From contig NZ_QKVL01000003.1 in assembly GCF_003231275.1 (NCBI RefSeq), forward strand, positions 124,001 to 188,000: a stretch of 64,000 nt of DNA, given 5' to 3'. A model generated the notes under the pieces. That model saw only the letters and a program-made list of their open reading frames with translations. It did no database searches and was not told the origin of the DNA. Positions 51,395 to 61,242 of this stretch are shown piece after piece. Each line of letters starts with the position of its first letter. The first letter of the stretch is position 1. The stretch comes from Pseudomonas huaxiensis. Its GTDB lineage: Bacteria > Pseudomonadota > Gammaproteobacteria > Pseudomonadales > Pseudomonadaceae. Position numbers and translations under genes: made by a program.

Positions 51395-51440
51395 GCCCCG
51401 GGGCTATGCTCAATCGTCACTCCCGACCTTGCCGAGCCCG

Positions 51441-52526
51441 ATGACCCGACTACTGCGCAACACCCTGCTGATACTGCTGTTGATTGCCGTCCTGCTATGG
51501 CTGCTGGCCTGGCAGGCGAGTTGGCGACCGGAGCCGGAAGAAGCGCTGCCGGTGGCTTGCACCGCTCCGGCCAAGCCGCTGGCGCCGGGTCAGCAGCTCA
51601 AGGTGATGAGCTGGAACGTGCAGTACCTGGCGGGCAAGCGCTATGTGTTCTGGTATGACGAGGCCAAGGGCAGCGACCGCCGTCCTACCGAACAGGACCT
51701 GGCCGTCAACCTCGATGAAGTGGCGCGGGTGATCCGCGCCGAGCAGCCGGACATCGTCCTGCTCCAGGAGCTGGACAACAACGCCAAGGCCAGCGACTAC
51801 CAGGACCAGTTGGCGCTGTTGCGCGAACGCCTCGCCGACCTCTACCCCTGCGCCGTCCAGGCGTACCAGTGGAAAGCCGAATTCGTCCCCGACTGGCATA
51901 TCGCCGGCAGCGTGGGCCGCACCCTCGCCACCCTCAGCCGCTACCCGATCCAGCAGGCGCAGCGGATCCAGCTGCCGCTGGCGTCCGACAACCTCCTCAG
52001 CCGTTTGCTCCAGCCGCAACAGGCGGTGCTGGTGAGTTACCTGCCGCTGCGCGAGGGCGGTCAGTTGGCGGTGCTCAACACCCAACTGGCGCCGCATGAA
52101 CCGGGTAGCGATGTGCAGGCGCGCCAGATCGCCGAACTGGAGCGATTGCTCGACCAGTTCGAACGCCAGGGCACGCCATGGTTGATCGGTGGGGATTTCA
52201 ATCTGCTGCCGCTGGGGCAGTACCGGCGATTGAAGCCGGAACAGCGCCAGTTCTATTCGGCGGACAGTGAACTGCATGTGCTGTGGGACAAATACCCGAT
52301 GATCCCCGGCAATGCCGAAGCCACCGGCGCCGAGCGTTCGGCATGGCTGACCCACTTCCCCAATGACCCGCAACTGGACGGGCCGGACCGGACGCTGGAT
52401 TACCTGCTCCACAGCCCGAAACTGCGGCGGGTGAGTGCGCAGGTGTTGCAGCAGGACACGTTGGAGATCTCCGATCATTTACCGGTGACGGCGCGGCTGT
52501 TGTTGCCGATGCCGCCGGAGCAGTGA
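51441..52526 (+). CDS. Endonuclease/exonuclease/phosphatase-family membrane-anchored protein
   Basis: A 361-residue protein starting MTRLLRNTLLILLLIAVLLWLLAWQ at 51441, an N-terminal membrane anchor facing the periplasm. The EEP domain includes KVMSWNVQYLAG, VLLQELD, IGGDFNLLP and ISDHLPVTARL with the catalytic Asp-His. Such proteins cut phosphodiester or phosphoester bonds in DNA, RNA or lipids; the substrate is unknown. It follows the YciC-like gene and is likely in its operon. Confidence 0.87.
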   Translation: MTRLLRNTLLILLLIAVLLWLLAWQASWRPEPEEALPVACTAPAKPLAPGQQLKVMSWNVQYLAGKRYVFWYDEAKGSDRRPTEQDLAVNLDEVARVIRAEQPDIVLLQELDNNAKASDYQDQLALLRERLADLYPCAVQAYQWKAEFVPDWHIAGSVGRTLATLSRYPIQQAQRIQLPLASDNLLSRLLQPQQAVLVSYLPLREGGQLAVLNTQLAPHEPGSDVQARQIAELERLLDQFERQGTPWLIGGDFNLLPLGQYRRLKPEQRQFYSADSELHVLWDKYPMIPGNAEATGAERSAWLTHFPNDPQLDGPDRTLDYLLHSPKLRRVSAQVLQQDTLEISDHLPVTARLLLPMPPEQ

Positions 52527-52536
52527 TCCTTCGCAA

Positions 52537-52564
52537 CGGTTCGGCGCGATAGCGTCGAACCGTC
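52537..52564. terminator. Stem-loop between the EEP gene and the glutamate-synthase-like gene
   Basis: ACGGTTCG pairs with CGAACCGT around a 12-base loop. No T-run follows, but its place between convergent genes suits a terminator. Confidence 0.5.
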
Positions 52565-52588
52565 GCGACCTGCGGACCTAAACCAGCC

Positions 52589-53914
52589 TCAATATTGCTG
52601 CTGCCCCGGCACCCAGTTGGTCCCCGCCAACGGCACCCGCGCCATCGCCGCCGCTTCCACCGTCAGCGCCACCAGATCCTCGGGATCAAGGTTGTGCAGG
52701 TGCGACTTGCCGCACGCCCGCGCCATGGTCTGCGCCTCCAGCACCAGCACCCGCAGGTAATTCGCCAAACGACGCCCCGCCTCCACCGGATCAAGACGCT
52801 TGGACAGTTCCGGGTCCTGGGTGGTGATGCCTGCCGGGTCGCGGCCGTTCTGCCAGTCGTCGTAGTAACCCGCCGCCGAACCGATTTTCTTCAGTTCTTC
52901 ATCCAGCCGCGGATGGTTGTCGCCCAGCGCCACCAGCGCCGCAGTGCCAATCGCCACCGCATCCGCGCCCAGGGCCATGGCCTTGGCCACGTCGGCGCCA
53001 TTGCGGATACCGCCGGAGACGATCAACTGAACCTTGCGGTGCATGCCCATCTCCTGCAGCGCCTGGACCGCCTGCGGAATGGCCGGAAGAATCGGAATGC
53101 CGACGTGTTCGATAAACACTTCCTGAGTCGCTGCGGTGCCGCCTTGCATGCCGTCGAGGACGATCACATCAGCACCGGCCTTCACCGCCAGCTTGACGTC
53201 GTAGTACGGGCGGCTGGCGCCGATCTTCACGTAGATCGGTTTTTCCCAGTCGGTGATTTCCCGCAGTTCGGCGATCTTGATCGCCAGGTCGTCCGGGCCG
53301 GTCCAGTCCGGATGACGGCAGGCGCTGCGCTGATCGACGCCGATCGGCAAGGTACGCATGCCGGCCACACGCTCGGTGACTTTCATCCCCAGCAGCATGC
53401 CGCCGCCGCCCGGCTTGGCGCCCTGGCCAAGAACGATTTCGATGGCGTCGGCCTTGCGCAGGTCATCCGGGTTCATGCCATAGCGCGACGGCAAATATTG
53501 ATAAACCAGGTGCTGCGACTGGCCGCGCTCTTCCGGGGTCATGCCGCCGTCACCGGTGGTGGTGCTGGTGCCGGCGATGGTGGCGCCACGACCCAGGGCT
53601 TCCTTGGCATTGGCCGACAGCGCGCCGAAGCTCATGCCGGCGATGGTCACCGGGATTTTCAGGTGGATCGGTTTCTTCGCGAAGCGGGTGCCGAGCACGA
53701 CGTCGGTGCCGCATTTCTCGCGGTAGCCTTCCAGCGGATAACGCGACACCGAGGCGCCGAGCAGCAGCAGGTCGTCGAAGTGCGGCAGCTTGCGCTTGGT
53801 GCCGCCACCGCGGATGTCATAGATGCCGGTCTCGGCGGCGCGCTGGATTTCCTGGATGGTCAGGCGGTCGAAGGTCGCGGACTCGCGCAGCACAGGGGTG
53901 TTTTTTTCGCTCAT
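52589..53914 (-). CDS. mgsC: FMN-binding glutamate synthase-like subunit (N-methylglutamate synthase MgsC / GlxD)
   Basis: A 441-residue protein equal to the FMN/glutamate synthase centre of GltB. HLKIPVTIAGMSFGALSANAKEALGRGA and the phosphate-binding VIVLDGMQGGTAATQE are standard, and GANGxxPGGGG-like QGAKPGGGGMLL sits midway. In N-methylglutamate synthase the methylamide group of gamma-glutamylmethylamide is transferred by this subunit with the MgsA and MgsB subunits. These are encoded just upstream (mgsB-mgsC gap 21 bases). RefSeq-type names would be FMN-binding glutamate synthase family protein or GlxD. Confidence 0.88.
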   Translation of the reverse strand: MSEKNTPVLRESATFDRLTIQEIQRAAETGIYDIRGGGTKRKLPHFDDLLLLGASVSRYPLEGYREKCGTDVVLGTRFAKKPIHLKIPVTIAGMSFGALSANAKEALGRGATIAGTSTTTGDGGMTPEERGQSQHLVYQYLPSRYGMNPDDLRKADAIEIVLGQGAKPGGGGMLLGMKVTERVAGMRTLPIGVDQRSACRHPDWTGPDDLAIKIAELREITDWEKPIYVKIGASRPYYDVKLAVKAGADVIVLDGMQGGTAATQEVFIEHVGIPILPAIPQAVQALQEMGMHRKVQLIVSGGIRNGADVAKAMALGADAVAIGTAALVALGDNHPRLDEELKKIGSAAGYYDDWQNGRDPAGITTQDPELSKRLDPVEAGRRLANYLRVLVLEAQTMARACGKSHLHNLDPEDLVALTVEAAAMARVPLAGTNWVPGQQQY

Positions 53915-53935
53915 GGGAATACTCCTTGCCGCGGA

Positions 53936-54610
53936 TCAGTAGGCGGATGCGTTATCGACTTTGAAGTTGTACAGCTCACGCGCCGAGCCGTAGCGCTTGA
54001 AGCTGGCCGGGTCTTCGGCGAAGCCGGCGCGGTTGAGCAGTTCTGCCAGTTCGCTCAGGTGCTCGGCGCGCATCTCTTTCTCGATGCAGTCCGAGCCCAG
54101 CGACTTGACCGTGCCCTTTACGTAGATGCGCGTCTCGTAAAGCGAATCGCCAAGCGCGTCGCCGGCATCACCGCACACCACCAGGCGCCCGGCCTGGGCC
54201 ATGAAGCAGCTCATGTGGCCGATGCTGCCGCCGACCACGATGTCGACACCCTTCATGGAAATCCCGCAGCGTGCGCCGGCATCGCCCTCGATCACCAGCA
54301 GCCCGCCATGGGCGGTGGCGCCGGCGGCCTGGGAGGCGCTGCCTTTGACCCGTACCGAGCCGGACATCATGTTCTCCGCAACGCCGACACCGACGTTGCC
54401 ATGCACGGTGATGCAGGCTTTCTGGTTCATGCCGGCGCAGTAATAACCGGCGTGGCCCTGGATATCGATGCTCACGGCCTGATTCAGGCCCACCGCCAGG
54501 TTGTGCTTGCCGTCCGGGTGGCTGACCAGCCACTCGCGGTCTTGCACGTCGCCGTGCAGGGTCTGGTTCAGTTCACGCACCGTGGCGCTGGAAAGGTCGA
54601 TGGTTTTCAT
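53936..54610 (-). CDS. mgsB: GXGXG-motif protein (N-methylglutamate synthase MgsB / GlxC)
   Basis: A 224-residue protein equal to the C-terminal beta-helix of glutamate synthase. It contains repeated GxGxG steps: GHAGYYCAGMNQ, VHGNVGVGVAENMM, GLLVIEGDAGARCG and GRLVVCGDAGDALGDS. It lies between mgsA and mgsC, 21 bases from mgsC. It is a structural partner of the FMN subunit. Confidence 0.88.
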   Translation of the reverse strand: MKTIDLSSATVRELNQTLHGDVQDREWLVSHPDGKHNLAVGLNQAVSIDIQGHAGYYCAGMNQKACITVHGNVGVGVAENMMSGSVRVKGSASQAAGATAHGGLLVIEGDAGARCGISMKGVDIVVGGSIGHMSCFMAQAGRLVVCGDAGDALGDSLYETRIYVKGTVKSLGSDCIEKEMRAEHLSELAELLNRAGFAEDPASFKRYGSARELYNFKVDNASAY

Positions 54611-54622
54611 GTGCGGGGCTCC

Positions 54623-55522
54623 TCAGGCACGTTCCCAGATGTACATGGTGGCGGGTTCGGGCTCCCAGACTTTCGCCTTGTCGATGCCCGGCAGGCTGGC
54701 CAGCGCCTGGTATTCGGAGGCCATGGCGACGTAATCCTCGGTCTCGGCGAGGATCGCCGGCTTGCAGGCGATCGGGTCGCGGATCACGGCAAAGCCGTTG
54801 CGGGTGCCGATGGCGAAGGTGAAGAAGCCGTCCAGGTCTTCCAGGGATTTATCCAGCGCCTCTTTCAGGCTGTCGCCCTGACGCAGGCGCCAGGTCAGGT
54901 AGCCGGCGGCCACTTCGGTGTCGTTGTCGGTTTCGAAGGTGATGCCTTCGCGCTTGAGTTCCTGGCGCAGGCGGAAATGATTGGACAGCGAGCCGTTGTG
55001 CACCAGACACAGGTCGGCGCCGGTGGAGAACGGGTGGCTGCCTTCCATGGTCACGGCGCTTTCGGTAGCCATGCGGGTGTGGCCGATGATGTGGCTGCCT
55101 TTCATCCCTTTGAGGCCGAAGCGCTCGGAGATTTCCCGCGGCAGGCCCATGCCCTTGAGGATTTCGATGCTCTGGCCGGCGCTCATGATGCGCACGTCCG
55201 GGGCCAGCTCAGCGAGGGCCGCGCGTACCGGCTCCTCTGCGCTGTGGGCCTTGAGCACAGCGGCGCTGGCGTTCTGGAACCAGTCCAGCGAGCAGCCGAG
55301 GCGGCCTTCCAGCTCGCCCATCAGGTGTTTCCAGTCGTAGCCGAGATCAGTGGCCTGGAGGGTCAGCTTCACCCAGCCGTCGGCGACTTCATCACCGTAG
55401 ATGGCGAAGCCGGCACTGTCCGGGCCGCGGTCGGTCATGGCTTCGAGCATGGGTTCGAACAGTTTGCCGAGCTGGCCTTCAAGCTCGGGCTTCTTCAGGT
55501 AAAGACCTACGATTCCGCACAT
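54623..55522 (-). CDS. mgsA: Glutamine amidotransferase-like subunit (N-methylglutamate synthase MgsA / GlxB)
   Basis: A 299-residue class II amidotransferase starting MCGIVGLYLKKPELEGQ at 55522; Cys2 becomes the N-terminal nucleophile after Met removal. The conserved DRGPDSAGFAIYG and GHTRMATES motifs follow, with CLVHNGSLSNHF. In glutamate synthase this domain releases ammonia from glutamine. In the N-methylglutamate pathway it is proposed to accept gamma-glutamylmethylamide. mgsB starts 12 bases after it. Confidence 0.87.
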   Translation of the reverse strand: MCGIVGLYLKKPELEGQLGKLFEPMLEAMTDRGPDSAGFAIYGDEVADGWVKLTLQATDLGYDWKHLMGELEGRLGCSLDWFQNASAAVLKAHSAEEPVRAALAELAPDVRIMSAGQSIEILKGMGLPREISERFGLKGMKGSHIIGHTRMATESAVTMEGSHPFSTGADLCLVHNGSLSNHFRLRQELKREGITFETDNDTEVAAGYLTWRLRQGDSLKEALDKSLEDLDGFFTFAIGTRNGFAVIRDPIACKPAILAETEDYVAMASEYQALASLPGIDKAKVWEPEPATMYIWERA

Positions 55523-55539
55523 AAGCGCCTCACTTTGTT

Positions 55540-55655
55540 CGGCAGCAAGCGACAAGCGGCAAGCTGCAAGTTGTCCGTGTAGAACGGGAATAAGGTGTGC
55601 GCCGCAAACTGCCCTTTCTTGCAGCTCGCAGCTTGAAACTTGCAGCTTCAAAAGA
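55540..55655. repeat. Inverted repeat between gmaS and mgsA
   Basis: AAGCTGCAAGTT (55561-55572) and AACTTGCAGCTT (55637-55648) are perfect inverses, with extra AAGC/GCAGCT copies around them (CGACAAGCGGCAAGC, TTGCAGCTCGCAGCTTG). It lies after the gmaS stop in the leftward transcript. It could weaken read-through or protect the mRNA. Similar short repeats occur in other Pseudomonas intergenic regions. Confidence 0.5.
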
Positions 55656-56982
55656 ATTCGGTGTAACGCTGGATCTCCCAGTCAGAGACGTGGCGGCTGT
55701 ACTCCACCCATTCCATGCGCTTCTGGCGGATGAATTCGTCGACGATCTCCGGGCCCAGCACCTCGCGGAACAGCGGGTTGGCGGCCAGAGCGTCGGTGGC
55801 TTCCTTGAGCGATTGCGGCAGGGTCTTGATGCCGCGGGCGGCGATTTCTTCGAGGCTGAGGTTGTAGAGGTTCTCGTTGCACACGAAGTCCGGTTCCAAC
55901 TGACGCTCGATGCCGTCGAGGCCGGCGGCGATGATCGCGGCGGTCACCAGGTACGGGTTGCAGCCGGCATCCGGCAGGCGGAATTCGAGGCGGCCATACG
56001 GCACGCGAACCATCGCCGAACGGTTGTTGGAGCCGAAGGCGATGAACGCCGGGGCCCAGGTCGAGCCAGACAGCGAGCGGCCGACGACCAGGCGCTTGTA
56101 GGAGTTCACCGTCGGCGCGGCGAAGGCGCACAGCGCCGGACCGTGGGCCAGCAGGCCGGCGGCGAAGTGATAGGCCATTTTCGACAGGCCCATGCCACTC
56201 GGATCGCTCGGGTCGTGGAACAGGTTCTTGTTGGTCGCGCTGGCGATCGACAGGTGGAAGTGCATGCCGTTGCCGGCGCGCTTCGGGTCGGGCTTGGGCA
56301 TGAACGAGCAGATCATGCCCATGTCGTTGGCGATCTCGCCGGCGGCCATGCGGAAGAAGGTGAAGCGGTCCGCCGACTCCATGGCGTCGCTGTAGGTGTA
56401 ATTGATCTCGAACTGGCCGTTGGCGTCTTCGTGGTCGATCTGATAGATCTCGAAGCCCACCGGCTGCAGCGCTTCGGTCAGACGTTCGAGGAATTCACGG
56501 GAACGCGACAGGCCCTTGTAGTCGTAGCAAGGCTTGTCGAGGTTGTCGGAGACGTCCACCAGTTGCAGCTTGCCGCCCGCGTCACGGCGGAACAGGCTGA
56601 ATTCCGGTTCCAGGCCGGTGTTGAGGGTCCAGCCCTTGTCGGCCAGGCGCTGCACCTGCTGTTGCAGCACGTAGCGAGTGTCGTAGGGCCAGGGCTGGCC
56701 ATTGACGTGACCGATGCAGACGATCCGACCGTAGCCCGGCTGCCACGGCACCGGCACCAGCGTGGACAGATCACCCCGGGCCATGAAGTCCGGGCCGTGG
56801 GGTTCCATGCCCATGCCGCAGATCGCGAAACCGGCGAACCCGGCACCGTCCTCGGCCACCGCCTTGAGCCCGTTGACCGGGACGGATTTGGTCTTCGCGG
56901 CGCCATGGATATCGACGAACTGGGCCAGCACGTACTTGATGCCGTGCTGTTCGATGATGCGCTGCGTTTCAACTGGCAACAT
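55648..56982 (-). CDS. gmaS: Gamma-glutamylmethylamide synthetase-like (glutamine synthetase type III, GlnT/GmaS)
   Basis: A 444-residue glutamine-synthetase-fold ligase. LEPEFSLF is the Glu-rich metal motif, [10 protein letters not shown] the substrate motif, and [37 protein letters not shown] covers the ATP and Arg positions. The N-terminal [20 protein letters not shown] is the usual GS beta-grasp. GS from the core nitrogen pathway is longer. Next to the three N-methylglutamate synthase-like subunits and sarcosine-oxidase-like genes, it is most likely GmaS, joining methylamine to glutamate with ATP. Automatic pipelines often call it type III glutamate-ammonia ligase. Confidence 0.85.
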   Translation of the reverse strand: MLPVETQRIIEQHGIKYVLAQFVDIHGAAKTKSVPVNGLKAVAEDGAGFAGFAICGMGMEPHGPDFMARGDLSTLVPVPWQPGYGRIVCIGHVNGQPWPYDTRYVLQQQVQRLADKGWTLNTGLEPEFSLFRRDAGGKLQLVDVSDNLDKPCYDYKGLSRSREFLERLTEALQPVGFEIYQIDHEDANGQFEINYTYSDAMESADRFTFFRMAAGEIANDMGMICSFMPKPDPKRAGNGMHFHLSIASATNKNLFHDPSDPSGMGLSKMAYHFAAGLLAHGPALCAFAAPTVNSYKRLVVGRSLSGSTWAPAFIAFGSNNRSAMVRVPYGRLEFRLPDAGCNPYLVTAAIIAAGLDGIERQLEPDFVCNENLYNLSLEEIAARGIKTLPQSLKEATDALAANPLFREVLGPEIVDEFIRQKRMEWVEYSRHVSDWEIQRYTEFF

Positions 56983-57124
56983 GATTCTTCACTCCTGGAA
57001 AAGGGCAAGGCGTTCGATAGAAGGCAGGCGAACAAGGACGGAACGCGCCAGCACCTGTGCCCGAAGAAGCGAAACCCGCGGTGGGAAGCTGGCTGTGATC
57101 ATGTGAATTCCAATCAGGAAAGTT

Positions 57125-57304
57125 AGTTTCCCTACAGGAATGCAATGCGCTTGCCAGTTTTTCAGCGACCGGAAGAAATGGCCCCGGCGTTGCACCGGTC
57201 TGCTGTTTATATGGGAAACTCTCTTTCACCCGAGGAAAGTCCCGGCGCCCGAACCAGGCGCCGGATTGTTTTTTGCACTTTCTCAGTGCGAATTTAAGTT
57301 TCCT
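57125..57304. promoter_or_regulatory. Repeated AGTTTCC motifs between gmaS and the Xre regulator
   Basis: AGTTTCCC occurs at 57125-57132, its inverse GGGAAACT at 57213-57220, and AAGTTTCCT at 57296-57304. Another AAGTTTCCT lies upstream of purU at 58041-58049. The motif thus appears beside all three start regions of the methylamine locus. It is a candidate binding site for the Xre-cupin protein encoded here. Confidence 0.4.
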
Positions 57305-57333
57305 GAACCGAAAACAAGCAGGATTGACCGACC

Positions 57334-57927
57334 GTGAATACCGAGACCCCGCCTCGCCTTCGCCTGGAGCAGTACCTGGGCATGCAGATCCGCCGCGAGC
57401 GCCAGGCCCAGGAGTTGAAACTGGCCGATGTGGCGCGCATCGCCGGGATCAGCCAGGGCATGCTGAGCAAGATCGAGAACGCTCAGGTGTCCACCAGCCT
57501 GGATATCCTCAGCCGCCTGTGCGACGTGCTGGGCATGCCGATGTCGAAGTTGTTCAGCCAATATGACCAGCCGGACGGCAACGCCATCCTGGTCAAGGCC
57601 GGCGAAGGCATGGAAGTGGTGCGCCGCGGCACCGAGAAAGGCCACACCTATCACCTGCTCAACCACACCCGTGGGCCGAAGAAGAATTTCGAGGCGTACA
57701 TGGTGAGCATGGATGACGCCAGCGAAGAGTTCCCCACCTTCGCCCACCCCGGCACCGAGTTCCTGCACCTGCTGGAAGGTGAGCTGGTGTACCGGCATGG
57801 CAACCAGCTCTATCACATGCAGGCCGGCGACAGCCTGACCTTCGATGGTGATGTGCCGCATGGGCCGGAGAAGCTGGTGCAGGTGCCGATTCGGTTGTTG
57901 TCGGTGATGAACTACGGCAACGACTGA
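57334..57927 (+). CDS. Xre-family regulator with C-terminal cupin
   Basis: A 197-residue regulator. The N-terminal helix-turn-helix is LKLADVARIAGISQGMLSKIENAQVSTSLDILSRLC. The C-terminal cupin (about 110-195) includes GTEFLHLLEGELVYRHGNQLYHMQAGDSLTFDGDVPHGPE, a typical small-ligand sensing fold. It stands between the leftward gmaS-mgs genes and the rightward purU-folD-mgd genes, so it is the likely local regulator. The ligand could be methylamine, N-methylglutamate or gamma-glutamylmethylamide; this is inference. Confidence 0.9.
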   Translation: MNTETPPRLRLEQYLGMQIRRERQAQELKLADVARIAGISQGMLSKIENAQVSTSLDILSRLCDVLGMPMSKLFSQYDQPDGNAILVKAGEGMEVVRRGTEKGHTYHLLNHTRGPKKNFEAYMVSMDDASEEFPTFAHPGTEFLHLLEGELVYRHGNQLYHMQAGDSLTFDGDVPHGPEKLVQVPIRLLSVMNYGND

Positions 57928-57947
57928 GGTCTTGTGGTGGTGTTGAA

Positions 57948-58012
57948 GGCCTCATCGCTGGCAAGCCAGCTCCCACAGACCTTGTGGGAGCTGGCTTGCC
58001 AGCGATGAGGCC
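57948..58012. repeat. REP doublet (GCTGGCAAGCCAGC type)
   Basis: GGCCTCATCGCTGGCAAGCC and its inverse ending GCCAGCGATGAGGCC are separated by a short CAGACCTTG-like spacer. The pair forms a near-perfect 65-base hairpin just after the Xre gene and probably ends its transcript. Confidence 0.88.
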
Positions 58013-58040
58013 CTACAGAACAACCTGATCCCCAGCCAGT

Positions 58041-58049
58041 AAGTTTCCT
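58041..58049. promoter_or_regulatory. AGTTTCC motif copy upstream of purU
   Basis: AAGTTTCCT matches the copies at 57125-57304. It lies 173 bases before the purU start. Confidence 0.3.
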
Positions 58050-58221
58050 CCCAAGATAAAAATTTTCCCCACAGGCTAGACCTGCACCTTCCTTTCGCCT
58101 ATAAAAGCGCAAAAGGAATATTTTATTCCCACCAATAAATAATCTTCACCGATAAAACGTCGCTTCACCGCTGAAATTTCCGCCTTGCGAGAGCTGCCGC
58201 CACTCCACCCGAGGACCTGAA

Positions 58222-59088
58222 ATGCAACACGCCACCAGCCACTACATCCTCAAGATCAGTTGTCCGGCCACGTCCGGCATCGTCGCGGCGGTCACCACTT
58301 ACCTGGCGGAAAAAGGCTGCTACATCAGCGAAATGTCGCAGTTCGACGACGAGACCAGCGGACGTTTCTTCATGCGTGCGGTGTTCCGTTTCAACGATCA
58401 CTACGAAGGCGACATCGACGAGGTCGAGCAAGGTTTCGACCCGGTGGCCCAGCGCCTCGACATGCAGTGGAGCCTGCACGGCAGTTCACAACCGATGCGC
58501 GTGCTGCTGATGGTCAGCAAATACGACCACTGCCTCGCCGACCTGCTCTACCGCCACCACAAGGGCGAGATGGACATGCAGATCACCGCCATCGTCTCCA
58601 ACCACCTCGACCTGCGCCCCATGGCCGAACGCGAGGGCATCCGCTTCATCTACCTGCCAGTGACCCGGGACACCAAGTCGCAACAGGAAGCGGCGCTGCT
58701 GCAGATCGTCGAAGAAACCGGCACCGAACTGGTGGTGCTCGCCCGCTACATGCAGATCCTCTCCGATGACCTGTGCAAACAGCTTGCCGGCCGCGCCATC
58801 AACATCCACCACTCGTTCCTGCCCGGCTTCAAGGGCGCCAAGCCGTACCACCAGGCCTACGCCCGCGGCGTGAAGCTGATCGGCGCCACCGCGCACTACG
58901 TGACGTCCGACCTCGACGAAGGCCCGATCATCGAGCAGGAAGTGCAGCGCGTGGACCACAGCTACCTGTCCGACGACCTGGTCAACGTAGGCCGTGATAC
59001 CGAAACCGTGGCCCTGTCCAAGGCGGTGAAATACCACCTGGAGCACCGGGTCTTCCTCAACGACGACCGCACGGTGATCTTCCGGTGA
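58222..59088 (+). CDS. purU: Formyltetrahydrofolate deformylase
   Basis: A 288-residue enzyme. An N-terminal ACT domain (about 5-85) precedes a formyltransferase-like domain. [23 protein letters not shown] and [13 protein letters not shown] and [20 protein letters not shown] carry the catalytic Asn-His and the Asp (near [17 protein letters not shown]). It splits 10-formyl-tetrahydrofolate to formate and tetrahydrofolate. It overlaps folD as GTGA (59085-59088). Next to the methylamine genes it would release the oxidised methyl carbon as formate. Confidence 0.95.
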   Translation: MQHATSHYILKISCPATSGIVAAVTTYLAEKGCYISEMSQFDDETSGRFFMRAVFRFNDHYEGDIDEVEQGFDPVAQRLDMQWSLHGSSQPMRVLLMVSKYDHCLADLLYRHHKGEMDMQITAIVSNHLDLRPMAEREGIRFIYLPVTRDTKSQQEAALLQIVEETGTELVVLARYMQILSDDLCKQLAGRAINIHHSFLPGFKGAKPYHQAYARGVKLIGATAHYVTSDLDEGPIIEQEVQRVDHSYLSDDLVNVGRDTETVALSKAVKYHLEHRVFLNDDRTVIFR

Positions 59089-60008
59089 ACACGCACATAT
59101 CCCCCAAAATCATCGACGGCAAAGCCGCCGCCGCCCGCGTCCTCGCCGAGGTGAAAAGCCAGGTGCAGGCGCTGAACGCCGAAGGTATCGCCCCCGCGCT
59201 GGCGGTGGTGCTGGTCGGCCAGGATCCGGCCAGTCAGGTCTATGTGCGCAACAAGGTGCTACGCGCCGAGGAATGCGGCATTCGTTCGCTGGAACACAAG
59301 CTGCCGGCGGACACCGCTGAGTCCGCGCTGCTGGCGCTGATTGCGCAGTTGAATGCCGACCGCGACGTGCACGGCATCCTCGTGCAGTTGCCGCTGCCGG
59401 GGCATATCGATGAAACCCGCGTGCTGCAGGCCATCGACCCGCTGAAGGACGTCGACGGTTTTCACGCCGAGAACGTCGGCGGCCTCAGCCAGGGCCGCGA
59501 CGTGCTCACGCCCTGCACCCCCGCTGGCTGCATGCGCTTGCTGCAGGACACCTGCGGCGACCTTGCCGGCCAGCATGCGGTGGTAATCGGTCGCTCCAAT
59601 ATCGTCGGCAAGCCGATGGCCGCGCTGCTGCTCAAGGCGCACTGCACGGTGACCGTGGTCCACTCGCGCAGCGCCAACCTCAAAGAGCTTTGCCGCCAGG
59701 CCGACATCGTCGTCGCCGCCGTCGGCCGCCCGCGCCTGGTGGACGCCGACTGGCTCAAGCCCGGCGCAGTGGTGATCGATGTGGGCATCAACCGCATCAC
59801 CGAAAACGAGCGCTCGCGGCTGGTGGGCGATGTCGATTTCGACAGCGCCCTGTCCACGGTCTCGGCCATCACTCCCGTGCCCGGTGGCGTCGGCCCGATG
59901 ACCATCGCCTTCCTGATGAAAAACACCCTGACCGCCGCCCGCCTGCAACAGCTGACGTCGGTCACTTTCGCTGAGCATCCGGAGGCCGCATGCCCTTCAA
60001 TCTCCTGA
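59085..60008 (+). CDS. folD: Methylenetetrahydrofolate dehydrogenase/cyclohydrolase FolD
   Basis: A 307-residue bifunctional enzyme starting with GTG at 59085. [16 protein letters not shown] carries the conserved Tyr-Lys pair, [10 protein letters not shown] the substrate loop, and [15 protein letters not shown] and [19 protein letters not shown] the nucleotide region. It oxidises methylene-tetrahydrofolate to methenyl and hydrolyses that to 10-formyl-tetrahydrofolate. This is probably a second, pathway-dedicated copy. Its end overlaps the next gene by 19 bases. Confidence 0.95.
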   Translation: MNTHISPKIIDGKAAAARVLAEVKSQVQALNAEGIAPALAVVLVGQDPASQVYVRNKVLRAEECGIRSLEHKLPADTAESALLALIAQLNADRDVHGILVQLPLPGHIDETRVLQAIDPLKDVDGFHAENVGGLSQGRDVLTPCTPAGCMRLLQDTCGDLAGQHAVVIGRSNIVGKPMAALLLKAHCTVTVVHSRSANLKELCRQADIVVAAVGRPRLVDADWLKPGAVVIDVGINRITENERSRLVGDVDFDSALSTVSAITPVPGGVGPMTIAFLMKNTLTAARLQQLTSVTFAEHPEAACPSIS

Positions 60009-61231
60009 AATACGGCCTGAGCTCCGAGTACCCGGCAGAAGTCGATCTGCCGCCACCGACCGAGCTGAAAGCCTCCTACGACGTGGTCATCATCGGTGCT
60101 GGCGGCCATGGTCTGGCGATCGCCTATTACCTGGCGAAGTACCACGGCATCACCAATGTCGCGGTGCTGGAAAAGTCCTACCTCGGCGGCGGCAATACCG
60201 CACGCAACACCGCGGTGATCCGCTCCAACTACCTGACCAGCGAAGGCGTGCGCTTCTACATTGAGTCGGTGAAGATGTTCCAGGAGCTCTCCAACGAGTT
60301 CGACTTCAACATCATGTATTCCGAGCGCGGCCAGCTCACCCTGGCCCACACCGACGCCACGGTACGCGCCTTCCGCCAGCGCGCCGAAGTGAACAAGCAC
60401 TTCGGTGGCCGCACCGAGATGCTCGACCGCCAGCAGATCCGCGAACTGGTGCCGACCCTCAACCTCGACCCCGGCCACCTGCCGGTCATCGCCGGGCTCT
60501 GGCACATCGACGGCGCTACCGCGCGCCACGACGCCGTGGCCTGGGGCTACGCCAAGCAGGCGGCCAAGCGCGGGGTGGAAATCCACCAGCTCACCGAAGT
60601 GCAGGACCTGGTCATCGAGCACGGCCGCATCACCGCAGTGAAGACCAACCGCGGCACCGTGAAGTGCGGCTGCGCCGTGCAAGCCATCGCCGGCGCCAGC
60701 TCGCTGATGCTGCAGAAGGCCGGGATTCGCGCGCCGATCCACACCTACCCGTTGCAGGCCATGGTCACCCAGCCGTTCAAGCCGTTCCTCGACCCGCTGG
60801 TGAGTTCGTCCGCCCTGCACTGCTACGTGCAACAGACCAGCCGTGGCGAGATCGTCTTCGGCGGCGGCTCCGATCCGTACCCGCTGTACAACACCCGCTC
60901 GACCCTGGACCTCAAGGAAAGCCTGCTGGCCCACGCCATCGAGATGTTCCCGTTCATGGCCAACGCCAAGTTGATGCGGCAGTGGGCCGGGATCACCGAC
61001 ATGACCCCGGACTACAGCCCGATCATGGGCCTGTCGCCGGTGCAGAACTATTACCTCGATGCCGGCTGGGGCACCTGGGGCTTCAAGGCGACGCCGATCT
61101 GCGGCAAGACCATGGCCGAACTGGTGGCCAGCGGCGGCCGCGTGCCGGAGCTGATCAAGCCGTTCGCCCTGGAGCGCTTCAGCACCTTCCAGCAGGTCAA
61201 CGAAATGGGCGCCACCGCGGCCAGCCACTAA
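59990..61231 (+). CDS. mgdA: Sarcosine oxidase beta-like subunit (N-methylglutamate dehydrogenase MgdA)
   Basis: A 413-residue flavoprotein. The FAD motif [15 protein letters not shown] is at 35-49. His180 in [16 protein letters not shown] corresponds to the histidine that binds FMN covalently in sarcosine oxidase beta. [16 protein letters not shown] lies near the end. Subunits of this type oxidise N-methyl groups and pass the methylene to tetrahydrofolate bound by the alpha subunit. The pathway context (gmaS, mgsABC) favours N-methylglutamate rather than sarcosine as substrate. The ATG is 19 bases before the folD stop. Confidence 0.86.
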   Translation: MPFNLLKYGLSSEYPAEVDLPPPTELKASYDVVIIGAGGHGLAIAYYLAKYHGITNVAVLEKSYLGGGNTARNTAVIRSNYLTSEGVRFYIESVKMFQELSNEFDFNIMYSERGQLTLAHTDATVRAFRQRAEVNKHFGGRTEMLDRQQIRELVPTLNLDPGHLPVIAGLWHIDGATARHDAVAWGYAKQAAKRGVEIHQLTEVQDLVIEHGRITAVKTNRGTVKCGCAVQAIAGASSLMLQKAGIRAPIHTYPLQAMVTQPFKPFLDPLVSSSALHCYVQQTSRGEIVFGGGSDPYPLYNTRSTLDLKESLLAHAIEMFPFMANAKLMRQWAGITDMTPDYSPIMGLSPVQNYYLDAGWGTWGFKATPICGKTMAELVASGGRVPELIKPFALERFSTFQQVNEMGATAASH

Positions 61232-61242
61232 AGGGGAACGTC

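Noticed and set aside
52595..55582. A 995-codon plus-strand open frame opposite mgsA, mgsB and mgsC
   Set aside because: It is antisense to three recognisable enzymes, has the His/Arg/Gln-rich composition of a high-GC shadow frame, and has no family motif or ribosome site.
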